Positions 31,112 through 41,890 of a stretch of DNA of 64,000 nt are shown piece by piece (position 1 is the stretch's first letter; the number at the start of each line of letters is the position of its first letter). The stretch covers positions 1 to 64,000 of the forward strand of contig NZ_VOLS01000005.1 of the NCBI RefSeq assembly GCF_007954265.1, read 5' to 3'. The notes beneath the pieces were generated by a model. The model saw nothing but the letters and a program-made list of their open reading frames with translations, was not told the origin of the DNA and did not search any database. A program made the position numbers and the translations under genes. Source of the stretch: Colwellia sp. C1TZA3. GTDB taxonomy: Bacteria > Pseudomonadota > Gammaproteobacteria > Enterobacterales > Alteromonadaceae.

Positions 31112-31573
31112 ATGAATGCTGTTAAAAAAAAGTGGAAGACCTTCAACCAGCGAGTACAAAGGCTACCTTTAGCCAACCTAGCATCAGTTTTGAGTAATAA
31201 TATTGCCAAAACCGTAAAGCAGGCGGAAATAAATTCTTAGCAAGCCATTGCCCGTTTAGATGTACGCCCCAACAAGGGCATCATCAAAATACCGACAAAG
31301 TCACACTGAGAAATTCAAATCGATGCGACAACAGGCGAGATTTTAAAAACCGCCTTTCGTCGGTCAAACATAATAGAACAATTACATGATGCAAGTTATT
31401 GGCAAGACAGTGCAAACTTATGGTTTACTTTACCCATTGCCGTTGCGCTGGTGCTCATTACTATCACCGGTATTATCTTGTTTTTCTCGCCTTATTATCG
31501 CCGTTATAACAACCGAAAACGCTTAAAAACATCAGCTAAACTAATATACTCTGCTTGGTTAAATAATCATTAA
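31112..31573 (+). pseudogene. PepSY-domain membrane protein, interrupted by stops
   Basis: One frame of 154 codons contains two internal stops (TAG near 31238, TGA near 31307) and no frameshift. It reads 'AIARLDVRPNKGIIKIPTKS', then 'EIQIDATTGEILKTAFRRS', 'NIIEQLHDASYWQDS' and a C-terminal span 'FTLPIAVALVLITITGIIL'. This is the PepSY domain plus final helix of a PepSY-TM-like protein. The N-terminal spans expected for the family are not found upstream in 30841-31111. It is a gene in early decay. Confidence 0.75.
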
Positions 31574-31642
31574 TTCCCTTAAAAAATAGTGTTATCAATG
31601 CAAGTGCCATTCTGGCAATTTGGCACTGCTGCTAAGTAGTTA

Positions 31643-31799
31643 TACCAATCCCATTAAGTTATTGCTCACTTGTACTAGTTAAAATAGCTCAAGGCTGTGT
31701 TGCTCTCACTCCCAATAGCCAGCTATTGCTCAATCGAGCGCCTTACCTTGAATTATTTTTCTTGCGCACAACAAGATCACAAACTTAATGGCACTGGTA
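31643..31799 (+). repeat. MITE family A copy 4 (157 bp)
   Basis: Complete element, TACCAATCCC to GCACTGGTA, with TTA on both sides (31640-31642, 31800-31802). An open frame through it is fortuitous; the same peptide recurs at the other + copies. Confidence 0.92.
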
Positions 31800-31894
31800 T
31801 TACTTTTATCTGCATGAGCTTTTTATGCCTTTGCTATTCTAACGCTAGACTTTTTTGCCCAGGTGACAAAAATTTAATAGCCTACTGAGCCAAA

Positions 31895-31930
31895 AAGCTG
31901 ATATAAAAGCTGATATAAAAGCTGATATAA
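31895..31930. repeat. Three tandem copies of AAGCTGATATAA
   Basis: A perfect 3 x 12-bp direct repeat in the spacer between a family A element and the entericidin-like gene. No function can be assigned. The remaining bases to 32094 contain only the promoter region of that gene. Confidence 0.85.
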
Positions 31931-32094
31931 AGGTAATGATAAAGCGCCTGTGGATAATAGCTCTGACCACACTCGCCAGAACAATATTAAGGGTGAAAGC
32001 GCTTAATTGCGCCATACTCTCATGAAGATGAAATAGCGCTTAGCGTGATATTCTCTGTATCGCAACAAGCTAATAACCTAAAAAGGAACGGAAA

Positions 32095-32244
32095 ATGACA
32101 GCTAAAACATACTACCCAAAGATAAAATCAATATTAACAGTATTGCTACTAAGTAGCGCGTTAGGTGCTTGTGCCACCATTGATGGTGCAGGTAAAGATC
32201 TCGAAAAAGCTGGTGAAGCCATTCAAGATGCCGTAAAAGGCTAA
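32095..32244 (+). CDS. Entericidin-like small lipoprotein
   Basis: A 49-residue lipoprotein. The hydrophobic N-terminus ends in the lipobox LGAC (Cys at residue 26), followed by 'ATIDGAGKDLEKAGEAIQDA', the conserved entericidin EcnA/EcnB core (G-x-G-x-D-x-x-x-A-G-x-A-I). A good ribosome binding site (AAAGGAACGG) precedes the ATG. E. coli entericidins form a toxin/antidote lipoprotein pair; only one is present here, so toxin or antidote role cannot be decided. Confidence 0.88.
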   Translation: MTAKTYYPKIKSILTVLLLSSALGACATIDGAGKDLEKAGEAIQDAVKG

Positions 32245-32428
32245 GACCATACTAAAGATAGGTATTTAGATCTTCGAGTATGCTCACTTGAAAATCCGCG
32301 TTTAGCCATCATATCAAATGTAGAAGCGTCACATTTCAACTGAAATTTTTGGCTGTTAAAGTAGGTCTATCTAGCTGAATAACAATAGATAATAAAAGAT
32401 TTAGAATATTGGTGCTTTAAACAGCTTA

Positions 32429-32585
32429 TACCAGTTCCATTAAGTTTGTGATCTTGTTGTGCGCAGGAAAAATAACTCAAGGTAAGGCGCTCGATTGAGC
32501 AATAGCTGGCTATTGGGATTGAGAGCAACACAGCCTTGAGCTATTTTAACTAGTACAAGTGAGCAATAACTTAATGGGATTGGTA
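32429..32585 (-). repeat. MITE family A copy 5 (157 bp), upstream of katG
   Basis: Complete element, TACCAGTTCC to GATTGGTA. The left flank is TTA (32426-32428) but the right flank is TAC, the only complete copy without matching triplets; one flank may have mutated or recombined. It ends 91 bp before the katG ATG, so it may affect that promoter. Confidence 0.9.
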
Positions 32586-32643
32586 TACTTGCCATAGGAC
32601 AAGATCACCATAGGTAATGATGTTCTATTGGCTTATAACCTAG

Positions 32644-34851
<2,208 letters not shown>

Positions 34852-34878
34852 TTTTTATCTCATAGCTTTGCAAATGAT

Positions 34879-34910
34879 ATCCTCGTGCCTGAGTAATTAG
34901 GCGCGAGGAT
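34879..34910 (+). terminator. Hairpin after katG
   Basis: Stem ATCCTCGTGCCT / AGGCGCGAGGAT (one G-T pair) with loop GAGTAATT, 28 bases beyond the stop. There is no U-run, so it may be an RNA-stabilising hairpin rather than a classical terminator. Confidence 0.5.
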
Positions 34911-35037
34911 ACTTATCACTGCTCTGTGACTTAATTCAATAAGTATCAGCCAAAAAAAAACCTACATAGGCCTTTTCAAATTTTTTCGGCAATAAAATAC
35001 ATTTTACCTCAGCTTTTAACTCATCATAATCAATCGG

Positions 35038-35568
35038 TTAATTAGCCTTTGTTGCTAGTTTTTTAGATAAGTTTTCCAGCACATCGGCAGCGCTGTAGCT
35101 TGACTCGTTGCTCATAACGCCTTTGCCCAAACGAATTTCTAAAATACTATGCACTTCTTTGCGGCTATTAGTATGAGTAGTACTAAAGGCAACACCGACT
35201 TCATTGCTTGGACGGCGGTAAGTTTCACAAGTTAATAGTCCACAACGACGCTCAACACGCTGCTGGTGCGATAAACCTATTGATGAGGCTGGCTCAACTT
35301 TTTCAGACTCAACAAAAGTTTCTTTACTGGTGATCACAAACCAATCATAGCCTTGCGCTTGAGTAAGCTCTGCTGATCTTAATAGGGCGTAATCAGCGGC
35401 ATCTGCGACACTATTAGAGAGACTTTTAAACTGCACACGAAACCTGTCGTCAGTTATTTTTTGCTCGCTATAGCCGACAGAGCCTTTGTTTGCCGGGCGA
35501 TATTCTGGCTTAGATGCGCAAGCCGTTACTAATAAAGTCATCAATATAAGTGTAATAAGTGTTTTCAT
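35038..35568 (-). CDS. Lipoprotein, CC0125/CC1285-like
   Basis: A 176-residue lipoprotein with lipobox LVTAC (Cys17). The mature start 'YRPANKGSVGYSEQKITDD' and 'DYALLRSAELTQAQGYDWFVI' resemble the CC0125/CC1285 lipoprotein family (recalled, not searched). A central 'RRCGLLTCETY' adds a Cys pair. It is 11 bp after the anti-sigma gene and probably the third gene of the ECF operon, so it may be an envelope sensor or a target of that sigma factor. Role inferred only from context. Confidence 0.8.
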   Translation of the reverse strand: MKTLITLILMTLLVTACASKPEYRPANKGSVGYSEQKITDDRFRVQFKSLSNSVADAADYALLRSAELTQAQGYDWFVITSKETFVESEKVEPASSIGLSHQQRVERRCGLLTCETYRRPSNEVGVAFSTTHTNSRKEVHSILEIRLGKGVMSNESSYSAADVLENLSKKLATKAN

Positions 35569-35579
35569 TTTAACCTCGA

Positions 35580-36332
35580 TTATTGTTGGTCAATTTGCCA
35601 GTTGTTGGTGATTGCTCGTTGTTCTTGAGCGCTGTCCATAGCAGGTCCATTGATCATCGCGTCTATAGCGCTATCAAGTTGCGCTTTGTTAGACGCAGCG
35701 CGGTAATTTTGTGTGCTTTCAGTTAGCTTTATTTTTTCACTGGCTTTTAGCTGCCATTGGCCATTTTCTTTACAGGCAATGTTAACACTCGCCGTTTGCT
35801 CGCTAACACGCTGAAACTGGCGACAGTAATCGCCGGCACGGTTAGTAAAACTTAAATTAGCTGTAATGTTACCCCCTTGGGTTGTTGACGATATTTCGCC
35901 GCTTCGCTGCTGATCTAATACTTGTGTTATCCCGACAGTAATCAAGGTTGACGTTTGCTGAGACTGCATTAAGCTTACCGTACCTACGCCAAATAACATG
36001 GCAACACCTGCGGCTAAGGCATAAGGCTTTTGTAGGATTTTATTGAGGTTTTTCCAAGCGGATAAACTCTCCACATTCTCTGTTTTTTCAACCCTTTTAT
36101 CCTGCGCTATTTTTTTATCAATGCTTTGCGCTAACGGCAATAAATTATCAGCCATCGGTGTGTTATCAATCACGGCAGCATTTTTTGCCACCCAATGATC
36201 CGCTTGTGCTAAATCCGCTAAACGCATCACTAAATTGTCATCGCTTTCTAAAGCACAGCGTACCTCTTCCATTACCGCTTCGCTAAGTTCAGCATCTATA
36301 AAAGCACTTAGCATTTCATCGCTTATTTTCAT
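35580..36332 (-). CDS. Membrane anti-sigma factor
   Basis: A 250-residue protein. The N-terminus 'ISDEMLSAFIDAELSEAVMEEV' is the anti-sigma zinc-finger-like/RseA-type fold without the usual HxxxCxxC metal set. A single membrane span lies near 107-125 ('PYALAAGVAMLFGVGTVSLM') and a periplasmic C-domain follows with one Cys pair. It overlaps the ECF sigma gene by 4 bp, the standard arrangement for a cognate pair. It likely holds the sigma at the membrane until a periplasmic signal or protease releases it. Confidence 0.85.
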   Translation of the reverse strand: MKISDEMLSAFIDAELSEAVMEEVRCALESDDNLVMRLADLAQADHWVAKNAAVIDNTPMADNLLPLAQSIDKKIAQDKRVEKTENVESLSAWKNLNKILQKPYALAAGVAMLFGVGTVSLMQSQQTSTLITVGITQVLDQQRSGEISSTTQGGNITANLSFTNRAGDYCRQFQRVSEQTASVNIACKENGQWQLKASEKIKLTESTQNYRAASNKAQLDSAIDAMINGPAMDSAQEQRAITNNWQIDQQ

Positions 36333-36829
36333 GCGTCTGCTCCTAATCTTTTAGGCTTCATCATATCCAGTAAAGCGGTTCGCGCTCTTGATAACCGACT
36401 CATCACAGTACCAACAGGGATTTCCATTGACGACGCCACCTCTTTGTATGACATACCCTGTACCGCCACTAAAGACAAAATAGCGCGTTGTTCGTCGGGT
36501 AAAGTATGCATCGCGACATTAACCTGTGCTAGCATTTCTTTGCTGTCGAATGCTTGCTGTTCATTAACGCTTTGTGGTTCTTGTAGTTCTTGTAGTTCAG
36601 GCTTAAGCACTGCATTTTGTCTGACTTTACGCGCACGATATTCGTCAATCCAAACATTGCGACAAACCTTAAAGGCCCATTTATTCACGTCGACTTCATC
36701 AGGCACGCCTTTTTTCAGTATTTTTTCTAGCGTGATTTGCACTAAATCATCTACATCAGCGGCATTACCGGTTAATGAGTAGGCAAAGCGTCTTAGCATT
36801 GGTAGTATATTTTCAATGGTATTATTCAT
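36329..36829 (-). CDS. ECF-family RNA polymerase sigma factor
   Basis: A 166-residue sigma-70 group 4 factor. Region 2 spans about 10-80 ('DVDDLVQITLEKIL', 'WAFKVCRNVWIDEYR'); region 4 spans about 105-160 ('LPDEQRAILSLVAVQGMSY' then 'EIPVGTVMSRLSRAR'). First gene of an operon with the anti-sigma and a lipoprotein, and divergent from the subtilase gene at 36951. Regulon unknown; the flanking envelope genes are natural candidates. Confidence 0.95.
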   Translation of the reverse strand: MNNTIENILPMLRRFAYSLTGNAADVDDLVQITLEKILKKGVPDEVDVNKWAFKVCRNVWIDEYRARKVRQNAVLKPELQELQEPQSVNEQQAFDSKEMLAQVNVAMHTLPDEQRAILSLVAVQGMSYKEVASSMEIPVGTVMSRLSRARTALLDMMKPKRLGADA

Positions 36830-36950
36830 GTTTTTTACTCCTCTGTACTAAGAAGACGTATGTAAAAAAATTTTATTCCATAACAGGAAATTTATTTTCA
36901 CTTGAAACGTTTTATTGACTACACGCTTATTTTTGAGGCTCAAGATTAAC

Positions 36951-38306
36951 ATGAAAACCTTAGCTTTTACCGCCATATTTATTGCTGTTTTTAGTACATT
37001 TTCATCTGCCCAACAATTACCCACAGGGGCTGTGTTAGGACAAATTAATACCATAGAGCGCACTGTTGGCAATATTACTCGACAACTAGATAGGCCAACG
37101 TTAGCACCCTTTGAATTAAGTAATTTGCCTAACATTGATAACATTAGCACTGAGCCACTTGACGCTTTGCCTGCCACTTTAGCGATAACGACCACCGCAG
37201 GTAACAACCTTTGGCTTGATGTTGAAGTAGAAAGTGGTTTTCGAGCAATTCAGCGACAATGGCTACTATTAGCTGACGATAGCAGTAAAAAACACTTACT
37301 TGAGCACGGCGCGCTTATTATTACCGAGTCGCGTTATGCTGATTTGGGTATGACTCTGCTACGCTTTAATGTGCCAAAAGCTTTAGACTCAAAACAAGCG
37401 TTAAGCGATATACTCTCAACGCAAGCCACGCTAAGTTTAGCTAGAAATCATATTTATCAAGCACAAAGTCAAACAAGTCAGCGGTTAGATGAAAATTTAA
37501 TCTATAACAACATCACCAATGAAAAAATAACACCACTAAACCGCGTTAATTCTGCTTGTGAATTAGCAGTAAAAGTTGGCCTAGTTGATAGCGCGATTGA
37601 TACCAAACATAGCGCCTTTAAACACGCCGATATTACCGAAAAATCTTTTTTACCTGATGATTTAGCTGCCTCGTTGCAACACGGTACCGTGATCGCCAGT
37701 TTATTGGTGGGCCAATCCACACAACTGGTGCCACTGTTACCGCAGGGTAAAATATATTCCGCACAAGTATTTTATCAGCAATCAGACTATGCTCAAGGCG
37801 CTACGCTGTCGGCCATCATCGCTGGGATAAATTGGCTGTTAGAACAAAACGTGCAAGTGATTAATATGAGTTTAGCGGGGCCAGACAATCAAATTTTGCA
37901 TAGCGTACTAAGCGCCGCTAGCGCAAAAGGTGCAATTGTTATCGCTGCTGCGGGTAATGAAGGCCCAGCAGCTCCGCCTATGTATCCTGCGGCTTATCAA
38001 GATGTTATCGCGGTCAGTGCGATAGACAAAGATCAACAGCCGTATCGTTGGTCAAATAGAGGTGATTATGTCGATTACTCAGCGTTAGGGGTGAATGTGC
38101 TAACCGCGCAGAGTGGCCAACGTGTGGGCCGGGAATCAGGGACATCGATTGCTGCCCCATATGTTACAGCAACCTTAGCCTGTTTAGCGCTAAACTCTGG
38201 TGAAAATAAGCAGGATTTATTAGATAAGCTAAATGATTTAGCTGTAGATTTGGGCCCTAAAGGTAAAGACCCTATTTATGGCGTGGGCGCGGTCTTTAGA
38301 CCTTAA
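36951..38306 (+). CDS. Secreted subtilisin-like serine protease (S8)
   Basis: The start is set at the ATG at 36951, which has a TTGAGG site upstream and gives a clean signal peptide (1-20, FSSA|QQ); the frame is open 36 bp further. Of 451 residues, the catalytic triad is D213 ('VGLVDSAID'), H244 ('LQHGTVIASLL') and S399 ('GTSIAAPYV'), with 'AAAGNEG' holding the oxyanion Asn. A pro-domain-like region (about 30-200) precedes it. Divergent from the ECF sigma operon, so it may be in its regulon or may act on the anti-sigma factor; both are inference. Its stop overlaps the stop of the convergent gene by 4 bp. Confidence 0.93.
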   Translation: MKTLAFTAIFIAVFSTFSSAQQLPTGAVLGQINTIERTVGNITRQLDRPTLAPFELSNLPNIDNISTEPLDALPATLAITTTAGNNLWLDVEVESGFRAIQRQWLLLADDSSKKHLLEHGALIITESRYADLGMTLLRFNVPKALDSKQALSDILSTQATLSLARNHIYQAQSQTSQRLDENLIYNNITNEKITPLNRVNSACELAVKVGLVDSAIDTKHSAFKHADITEKSFLPDDLAASLQHGTVIASLLVGQSTQLVPLLPQGKIYSAQVFYQQSDYAQGATLSAIIAGINWLLEQNVQVINMSLAGPDNQILHSVLSAASAKGAIVIAAAGNEGPAAPPMYPAAYQDVIAVSAIDKDQQPYRWSNRGDYVDYSALGVNVLTAQSGQRVGRESGTSIAAPYVTATLACLALNSGENKQDLLDKLNDLAVDLGPKGKDPIYGVGAVFRP

Positions 38307-39220
38307 AATTGCGCTTTAATAGACAATGAAGAAAGGGTTTGGCTGTAGGTTTGGCTATCAAGTTGTGAACGGTAATCGCCATATTCAAGATTACTGACCA
38401 GCGCCAGATATTTATTGAAGTCTAACTGCCATTGCGCGTGAAAAATGTTTCTATGTTCATCTGCTTTCGACTCAAGCTGACTTGGCATATCCTCATTACC
38501 ATAGGCTTGATAATCTTTTGATTGAAAGCGCCAGCCTATAGCGGCTTTTTGCGCTAAACCAAATAATTCAAACTTTTGCGAAAGCTTAGTGCTTACCCCA
38601 TAACCATTATAATTAAACTGCTGGTCTGTCGCTGTTTCCTTATCAGCACTGACGCCGAGCATAAACATAGTGTCACCGTCGTTAATAAAGTGGAACAGCT
38701 CAGCACTCGCGCCAAAAGCGTCGGCGTTACGGCTGGTGATCACAGCAAATTTTTTACTTTTAATTTTTGCACTGGTACGTAAAAATGTTTGTGGTTGAAG
38801 AAAAGTGCCTAGATAAATACTGGCTTGGTGAAAGGTTAAAAAGCTATCGCCTGCTAATTTAGCCTTAGCGCCATCATAACGTAGACCTAGATCTTTTTTA
38901 CGCCATTGATAACTAGCATCAAGACTCACTTGATGTAAGGCCAAATCAAAGGCGTCAAACTCATGATAATTTTTTTCATTATAGCGATATGAAGCACTTA
39001 TTTTCGCTTTATCATTAATTTTTAACAAACCGGTAACTGCTGCTGTTTTTTGCAGGCCACTGTCACTTTGTGCAGAAACCTCATCAAGCTCATCAACACT
39101 GAGTGCCGAGTTGTTAATTAAACCCAAAGCAACTTCACCATTAACCGTAACAGGCACTGACGTTGCCGCCATTAAATGCATACTTAAAACACAGCCTAAA
39201 CCACTTAATATATATTTCAT
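38303..39220 (-). CDS. Outer-membrane beta-barrel protein, unknown family
   Basis: The start is placed at the ATG at 39220, which has GAGGTAG upstream and yields a signal peptide (MKYILSGLGCVLSMHLMAA); the frame extends 17 codons further without support. The 305 residues alternate polar and hydrophobic positions, with many aromatic strand ends, and finish 'LSSLSIKAQF' with a terminal Phe, as in barrel proteins recognised by Bam. It is 59 bp downstream of the repetitive secreted-protein gene on the same strand, probably co-transcribed. Function unknown. Confidence 0.8.
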   Translation of the reverse strand: MKYILSGLGCVLSMHLMAATSVPVTVNGEVALGLINNSALSVDELDEVSAQSDSGLQKTAAVTGLLKINDKAKISASYRYNEKNYHEFDAFDLALHQVSLDASYQWRKKDLGLRYDGAKAKLAGDSFLTFHQASIYLGTFLQPQTFLRTSAKIKSKKFAVITSRNADAFGASAELFHFINDGDTMFMLGVSADKETATDQQFNYNGYGVSTKLSQKFELFGLAQKAAIGWRFQSKDYQAYGNEDMPSQLESKADEHRNIFHAQWQLDFNKYLALVSNLEYGDYRSQLDSQTYSQTLSSLSIKAQF

Positions 39221-39279
39221 CTTAACTACCTCAAATAAAAAAAGTGCCAGGGCTACTGGCACATTTAACATGTGAAAAA

Positions 39280-40392
39280 TTACAAAGCTAAATCGCTTGT
39301 TAAGGTATTAACCACTTCAGCAGCGGTTGCAGCCGCCAACTCAGTATTAATTTGCTCAGTAACCGCACTAGTAATTTGACCATTTACGTTTTCACTAATG
39401 GCACTTTGTGCACTTGCGGTGATCGCTTCTGCCACATTAGCGTTAACTGTTTGCTCAAGTGCTTGCGACGTTTTTGCTGCAGCATCTAATGCGATGATGT
39501 TTTCGACGTTACCCATTTCTTGTAAGGAAAGTTGCTGCGTTACTTGTAAAGTGTTAACAAATGACGTTGCACTATCAAGCGTAGGATTCAAAGCAACATT
39601 TTCAGGTGCTGGCACTTCTTCACCTGGCATTGCTTCACCTGGCATAGCGTCTTTAGCCCCTGCTTCAGGTACAGCACTTTCTGGCTTTGCGGGTAATTCT
39701 GCACTGGTGACTTGGGTAAGTGACTGACTCAAGCTTGCCGCTGTATCTAATGCGGTGATATTTTCAACATTACCTACTTCTTGCAAAGAAAATTGCTGCG
39801 TTACTTGTGAAGTGTTAGTAAATGAGGTTGCGCTTTCAAGTGTAGGGTTCAAAGCAACATTTTCAGATGCTAGCACTTCTTCAGTTGGCATTGCTTCACC
39901 CGGCATAGCTTCTTCAGGCACTGTTTCAGAGTTTTCAGCGGTATTGCTTTCAGCTAACGCTGGAGACTCTGCGCTTGTCACTTGGCTAAGTGACTGAGCC
40001 AAGCTTATTGCTGTACCTGAAGTAACATTGATGTTTTTTCCGGCGTCATTTGATAAGTTAGTAATTAACTGACTATTGTTATCAAAAGCTTGCGCTGTGC
40101 CAACATCTGCTACGTTACTTGACGGCTGCGCTGCTGGTTCGCTTGGTAAAGGCTCTGCTGCGTTATCTTCTTCGCTATTCGCCTTAACTTGGGTATCGCT
40201 CTGAGCTGAAGCGTCTGATTGTGTCGACATTTGTGCCGAATTATCAGATGAGTCAACTTGCTGAGATGACTTAGTTTGTTGGTTTATGTTAGTGCTTTGG
40301 CTAATTTCAAGATCAGCAGCTTGCACGATACTTACCCAACAACTCATGCCACTTAATACCAATACTTGTGCAATTTTATTTAACTTAGTCAT
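39280..40392 (-). CDS. Secreted low-complexity protein with internal duplication
   Basis: A 370-residue protein with signal peptide (about 1-25, QAA|DL). The mature chain is Ser/Thr/Gln/Asn/Ala/Glu-rich and contains an ~85-residue duplication: 'SLSQVTSAESPA...NVALNPTLESATSF...QVGNVENITALDTA' recurs as 'SLTQVTSAELPA...NVALNPTLDSATSF...EMGNVENIIALDAA', with 'EAMPGEAMP' runs in each. There is no cysteine in the mature part. No family recognised; composition suggests an extracellular fibre, adhesin-like or matrix protein. The pairing with a barrel protein could mean passenger and exporter, which is speculative. Confidence 0.8.
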   Translation of the reverse strand: MTKLNKIAQVLVLSGMSCWVSIVQAADLEISQSTNINQQTKSSQQVDSSDNSAQMSTQSDASAQSDTQVKANSEEDNAAEPLPSEPAAQPSSNVADVGTAQAFDNNSQLITNLSNDAGKNINVTSGTAISLAQSLSQVTSAESPALAESNTAENSETVPEEAMPGEAMPTEEVLASENVALNPTLESATSFTNTSQVTQQFSLQEVGNVENITALDTAASLSQSLTQVTSAELPAKPESAVPEAGAKDAMPGEAMPGEEVPAPENVALNPTLDSATSFVNTLQVTQQLSLQEMGNVENIIALDAAAKTSQALEQTVNANVAEAITASAQSAISENVNGQITSAVTEQINTELAAATAAEVVNTLTSDLAL

Positions 40393-40685
40393 GTTTACTT
40401 CCTCTAATGTCTGTTTATATTTATGTTAATGACACTGAGATAACGGGTGACTTGAGATATTTATTCCAAAATATTTAACAATAGTTTAATTAATTATTTT
40501 TCACGATGGTAAGTACTAAGGAAAGCATTCTAAATTGAACAAAGCTTTTACAGCTTTGTTCATTAAAGGGCTAAGGATTTAATCAAACAAACAGCCGTTA
40601 TCTACCGTATTTTTTTATTGCTAAAAAACAGGCGATTTTCACTCTTTCGTATCAAGATGAATGATATGAAATAATGAAGCTTTGT

Positions 40686-40813
40686 TGTTCAGGGCAATAG
40701 GCGCCTGCATGGTCTAATAAGCTGCATCCATGCAGCGATGATGGTTAAATAAATAACACCGTAGTAGGTTGTTTTAAATAGGTAAAATATTCAGATGATT
40801 AGTGATCTTGGTA
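40686..40813. repeat. MITE family C, 5'-truncated copy
   Basis: About 128 bp nearly identical to the right two thirds of 17212-17419: caataggcgcctgcatgg, then taataagctgcatccatgc, ending ATCTTGGTA followed by TAA. The left third is missing. The spacer from 40393 to 40685 contains only the promoter side of the secreted-protein gene. Confidence 0.75.
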
Positions 40814-40876
40814 TAATTATCGATATCTTAAGGAGTAACTAGGGAAGCTTACCATGCCCTTATTTAGAACATAAAA

Positions 40877-40898
40877 AAAGGCCTATAAAGGCCTTTTA
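40877..40898 (-). terminator. Terminator after the repeat lipoprotein
   Basis: Stem AAAAGGCC / GGCCTTTT with loop TATAAA, 19 bases beyond the stop and with a U-run on the minus strand. Confidence 0.85.
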
Positions 40899-40916
40899 AA
40901 ATTTACATACTATAGA

Positions 40917-41339
40917 CTAACAATCGTCATCTTTAGCATCTGCACCTTCTTTTGTCTTTTCACAGGCATCTTCAATGGCGTTATATGCATCTTTTTTCAT
41001 TTCGCCAAATTTATTGCTGACACTTTCTTTCATTTCGTTGACTTTTTCGCCAGCGTCTTGCTTCATTTCCTCTACTTTTTCGCCTGCATTTTCCATAGCT
41101 TTGCCTGCGTCATTTTTCATTTCATTTACTTTTTCGCCCGCAGCGTCGATAGCCTTGCCAGCATCTTCTTTCATTTCATTTACTTTATCACCCGCACCTT
41201 TAGTCATTTTTCCAGCATCTTTAACGGCTTCTTCTACTTTTTTACCCGCTTCTTCTGCCTCTTTATCGCTACAAGCTGTTAAGCCAAACATGGCAACAAA
41301 GATAATAAGTGAAGTTGATATTTTTTTTATAAAAGTCAT
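40917..41339 (-). CDS. Lipoprotein with amphipathic helical repeats
   Basis: A 140-residue lipoprotein with lipobox LTAC (Cys23). The rest is one long charged helix built from about 18-residue units such as 'DAGKAIDAAGEKVNEMKN' and 'DAGKAMENAGEKVEEMKQ', like LEA or apolipoprotein-type repeats. It ends 'DDDC', with another Cys in 'DACEK'. Probably a periplasmic envelope-stress protein, by composition only. The DUF1328 gene lies 9 bp upstream on the same strand, so they form a two-gene operon. Confidence 0.85.
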   Translation of the reverse strand: MTFIKKISTSLIIFVAMFGLTACSDKEAEEAGKKVEEAVKDAGKMTKGAGDKVNEMKEDAGKAIDAAGEKVNEMKNDAGKAMENAGEKVEEMKQDAGEKVNEMKESVSNKFGEMKKDAYNAIEDACEKTKEGADAKDDDC

Positions 41340-41348
41340 AAATTTTCC

Positions 41349-41525
41349 CTAAATTTTTGGTGATTTACCACGAACTGCATTGGCGATTAATGAGATAACC
41401 AACAACACAACGAAGATAAAAAAGATAGTTTGTGCAATACCAGCGGCTGTACCTGCGATACCACTAAAACCAAATATCGCCGCAACAATCGCAACAACTA
41501 AAAAAGTAAGTGCCCAGTTTAACAT
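41349..41525 (-). CDS. DUF1328 / YtjA-like small membrane protein
   Basis: A 58-residue protein with two hydrophobic helices: '[20 protein letters not shown]', then '[19 protein letters not shown]', ending '[10 protein letters not shown]'. This is the UPF0391/DUF1328 pattern (E. coli YtjA, 53 residues). GAGGAA lies upstream of the ATG. It is first in an operon with the repeat lipoprotein. The pairing suggests an osmotic or envelope-stress unit, by inference. Confidence 0.9.
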   Translation of the reverse strand: MLNWALTFLVVAIVAAIFGFSGIAGTAAGIAQTIFFIFVVLLVISLIANAVRGKSPKI

Positions 41526-41733
41526 AATATATTCCTCAGTTGCTTGAATTAAAAACTGCCACTGACTTAATGCTCACATACCAACAACAACTTAATTCAC
41601 TGATAATTAATGGTTATCTTTCATTCTACATGTAATTTGATAACACTAATTTGAAGCTAAGTGAAAGTTTACAGACTAAGTCGGTATAACGTTCAACGGA
41701 AGTTAATATATTTTTATCTTAGCCTATAACTAA

Positions 41734-41890
41734 TACCAATCCCATTAAGTTATTGCTCACTTGTACTAGTTAAAATAGCTCAAGGCTGTGTTGCTCTCAA
41801 TCCCAATAGCCAGCTATTGCTCAATCGAGCGCCTTACCTTGAATTATTTTTCCTGCGCACAACAAGATCACAAACTTAATGGAACTGGTA
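41734..41890 (+). repeat. MITE family A copy 6 (157 bp)
   Basis: Complete element, TACCAATCCC to GAACTGGTA, flanked by TAA at 41731-41733 and 41891-41893. Between it and the next element (41894-42050) I see only AT-rich spacer. Confidence 0.92.

Noticed and set aside
31697-31888. Open frame starting 'MLLSLPIASYCSIERLTLNY', recurring at 42272 and 59778 (and a related one at 46025)
   Set aside because: It lies inside family A elements and recurs only because the repeat does; each copy runs out into unrelated sequence and has no ribosome binding site.
39398-39997. Two + strand frames of 109 and 80 codons with similar sequence
   Set aside because: They are antisense shadows of the duplicated units in the secreted low-complexity protein.
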